Assembly (NCBI GenBank): GCA_034190875.2
Contig: CM067346.1
Coordinates: 44,747,355-44,811,354 of the forward strand
Reading direction: 5' to 3'
From: Urechis unicinctus
Lineage: Eukaryota > Annelida > Polychaeta > Xenopneusta > Urechidae
DNA length: 64,000 nt
Below the pieces are notes generated by a model, which was not told where the DNA came from, made no database searches, and saw only the letters and a program-made list of their open reading frames with translations. Position 1 is the stretch's first letter, and the number at the start of each line of letters is the position of its first letter. Shown here in pieces: positions 61,601 to 64,000 of this stretch. The translations under genes were made by a program, and so were the position numbers.

Positions 61601-64000
61601 ACACCGGAGAGCATTATCCAGTATTGATTATATGTAGATAACCCCATTGCTAGCAATGTATCATTCTAGTTTGCTTGGTTATCATTACAGAAACACAACT
61701 CACAGGGCGAATTTGACCTGCCGGCTTCAAACCAACACACATGGGTTCATTATATTGTCAAATGTGCAATTTCGCATTGAAGTAGTGAACAAGTTAACGT
61801 TATGGCTCCCAACATCTTTTTCACAAGAGAACAGTTACTTGTTGTTGTACAATCCTGCATATTTGTAAAGATGGCCGTATTTTTTTGCCTGGCTATTTAT
61901 TGTGCGGGTCGTGGTGACGTAATTGAATGGCCTCAAATAAAAACGCTTTGAATGAATCCATGGAACGAATGCGAAACAAAATATATTAAAGTAAATTAAG
62001 GGGAATCATTCACGCAATAAATGTGTTAATTTAACAAAGAGCATCCTGTTAGCTAGTCTCGCGCCTGCGTTATCAGGAACGTATTCATTTGAGCTCGCTT
62101 CATGCAGACTTTGCAGCCGAATTGTATGTCAGAGTTATTGTACCATGCTTTAATGAATTACATGACTAAACTTATCTTCTATTATTCTAATAAAGTTTCG
62201 ACTATCCATCAATTTATTAAACTGGATGCTTAATATAAATGATCATTCTGATGAATTAATGGTCAACACTTTGCAATCAAATATCAAACTGTATCATTGT
62301 ATTGCCATATCATGCTCGCGCATTCTGTAGCAAAAATATAGCGGTTTGGGTGTAAAATAAACGAGAATATAACAATTTACAACTAGCAAATTATGTCGGC
62401 GAAATTGAAAAAAATATTGTATGGTCCAGCAAGCATATAAGCTGTTGACATGGCAACAATTTGAGACCATCGTTGATGCCACTTGCATTTCTTATATGGT
62501 TTAATTCCTAATTCAAAAAGCATACTGATGCAACGTCTATTTCTAAAGTGTCAGCATTCACCCTTGCAGACCACTCAAATTCTAAGGTTAATTTTAAACC
62601 GCCATTTGTCCAGAAATCTTAGTAGCACCCTCATTAATATTATCATGAGTGTCAAATATGAATATAACGTTCTAGGACATGCTACATATGTATGCTAAAC
62701 CAAACAATTATCAAATTGCACTGTGTCATATAAACAGTCGATCGAACATATAACAACTGGACGATCTGTTTGCAGCTTTTGTACAGCTAAGAGAGTATGA
62801 TGCGACAATATATTTTTCGATCATGCGTGCGCTCATGCACATGGAGCTATCATAGTGGCAGGTTATGTGAGGGTTTGCTGCCGATTTATTGAAAACATAA
62901 ATATCATACATATGTATGTGACCCGGTAGGTGAGAAATTTCCGATGTCACCTACAGCACAAAGGCAGATCAATAAAAGAGTTAAAAAAAATCAATGATCA
63001 GTATAAATAGTATGCACAAATATAAATTTTCGGCATGCGCGATACTAGGTAAAACATTCTATTCCATCTTATCAATGCGACCAACAAGATATGTATGAGT
63101 TGGCCGATCGCGAGTTAAAACGCAGTTTGCAATTCATTGAGGACATAATTTGAGAACTTAATTAGTTAACTCTAAAATCATACAAATAAACATTATCAGC
63201 GTAACAATTTTGATCGTAACCAAACCGCCATCTATTTATGTTCATATGAAGTACTGTTTTTCTTCTAGAACCAGAGAGCACTGAATCTAATATGATTTAT
63301 TTCCAACATGAAGCAAGTTGCAAGATTTTCAGAGCGCGATGGAAATAAGTGAAAACGTTTGAGCTTATGGGTGTTGTTTTGTGCAGTATGAATGAATTCC
63401 TACATAAATCACTTAAACAGGAAAGATAACTGGGAAAAAATGTCCGTTTTGTACCTGACATGCTCGATTGTCAGTAAGTACATTCAATCGAATCCATGGG
63501 ACAGTTATGAAAAGACATTTAAGTTCCTTCGCAGAGTGAAAGTTCGGTCAGATGTAATTATCTGTTATTTTATTGGGTACAAGTCAGTGCAATAGGCAAC
63601 GTCGTAATACATTTTTGAAGTATATCAGGTCATCCTGCAGCAACACTGGCAATTGTCCTATGACTGTATGTCTGTATCATTATCTGCCGAAAACTTTACA
63701 AACTTGTCAGCGTTGAAATAGCAGGCCATATCCGGCCGGATATTTATGAACATTGCAGTTTGCATCTTCGCATTTACATTTTATTGATTACCGCTTTGCA
63801 TAATTCGGTGCCGACCTGTTGATGTGATCCGTACTGCACATGAAATATTTGTCACTCAGCTGAACCTTCTCACTTAAATTTCGCTCAGGTGATCAAATAA
63901 TACCCTATCTCTGATATGTTAGTGACTAGAGAAGGCATGCAATAATTATCCAAGACACAAAGCGTCAATGTTCTGGCAATGCCGCTCCAAGCTATGATAT
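58700..64000. other. Long non-coding stretch to the end of the window
   Basis: AT-rich sequence with frames of at most 74 codons, all unconvincing. Apart from the weak repeat K match near 59.6 kb and a 12-base A run near 59660 I see no structure. Confidence 0.4.

Overview
The window looks like gene-poor, AT-rich nuclear DNA from a eukaryote. No open frame exceeds about 120 codons in 64 kb on either strand. That is what a sequence with roughly 62% A+T gives by chance, since stops then fall about every 15 codons. There are no operon-like gene strings, ribosome binding sites, rRNA genes or convincing tRNA genes. CG dinucleotides are fairly common in the stretches I sampled, so a heavily methylated vertebrate-type genome is unlikely. 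Long (TA)n and (GAT)n microsatellites and many diverged repeat copies fit an invertebrate or protist genome. I cannot name the species.

The content is mostly old, broken repetitive DNA. From about 0.9 to 4.4 kb several repeat families lie side by side, followed by a 219-base foldback element. Copies of these families recur at 6.2-9.7 kb, 16.3-24.0 kb, 26-27.5 kb and 29.5 kb. Two pairs of copies face each other as large inverted repeats: 0.9-1.7 kb against 7.8-8.65 kb, and 13.5-14.4 kb against 24.55-25.4 kb. Further direct duplications lie at 18.1/19.75 kb, 20.1/46.55 kb, 22.7/23.06 kb and 58.08/58.48 kb. The largest runs from 37.0-38.4 kb to 40.8-42.4 kb.

Only two places look like protein-coding DNA. 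One, at 30604-31275, is a decayed reading frame of about 224 codons spread over all three forward frames; its product is not recognised. The other, at 28521-28721, is a short frame that reads like the C-terminal nuclease-like tail of a non-LTR retrotransposon polyprotein. Both appear broken.

The right part of the window (about 31.3-37 kb, and 42.5-64 kb apart from small repeats) is microsatellites, a purine tract, a degenerate minisatellite and otherwise featureless sequence. I found no intact gene set, CRISPR array, integron or other organised system. The most interesting signals are the repeat families, some of which keep peptide-level similarity between copies and so may be remains of unknown transposon genes.
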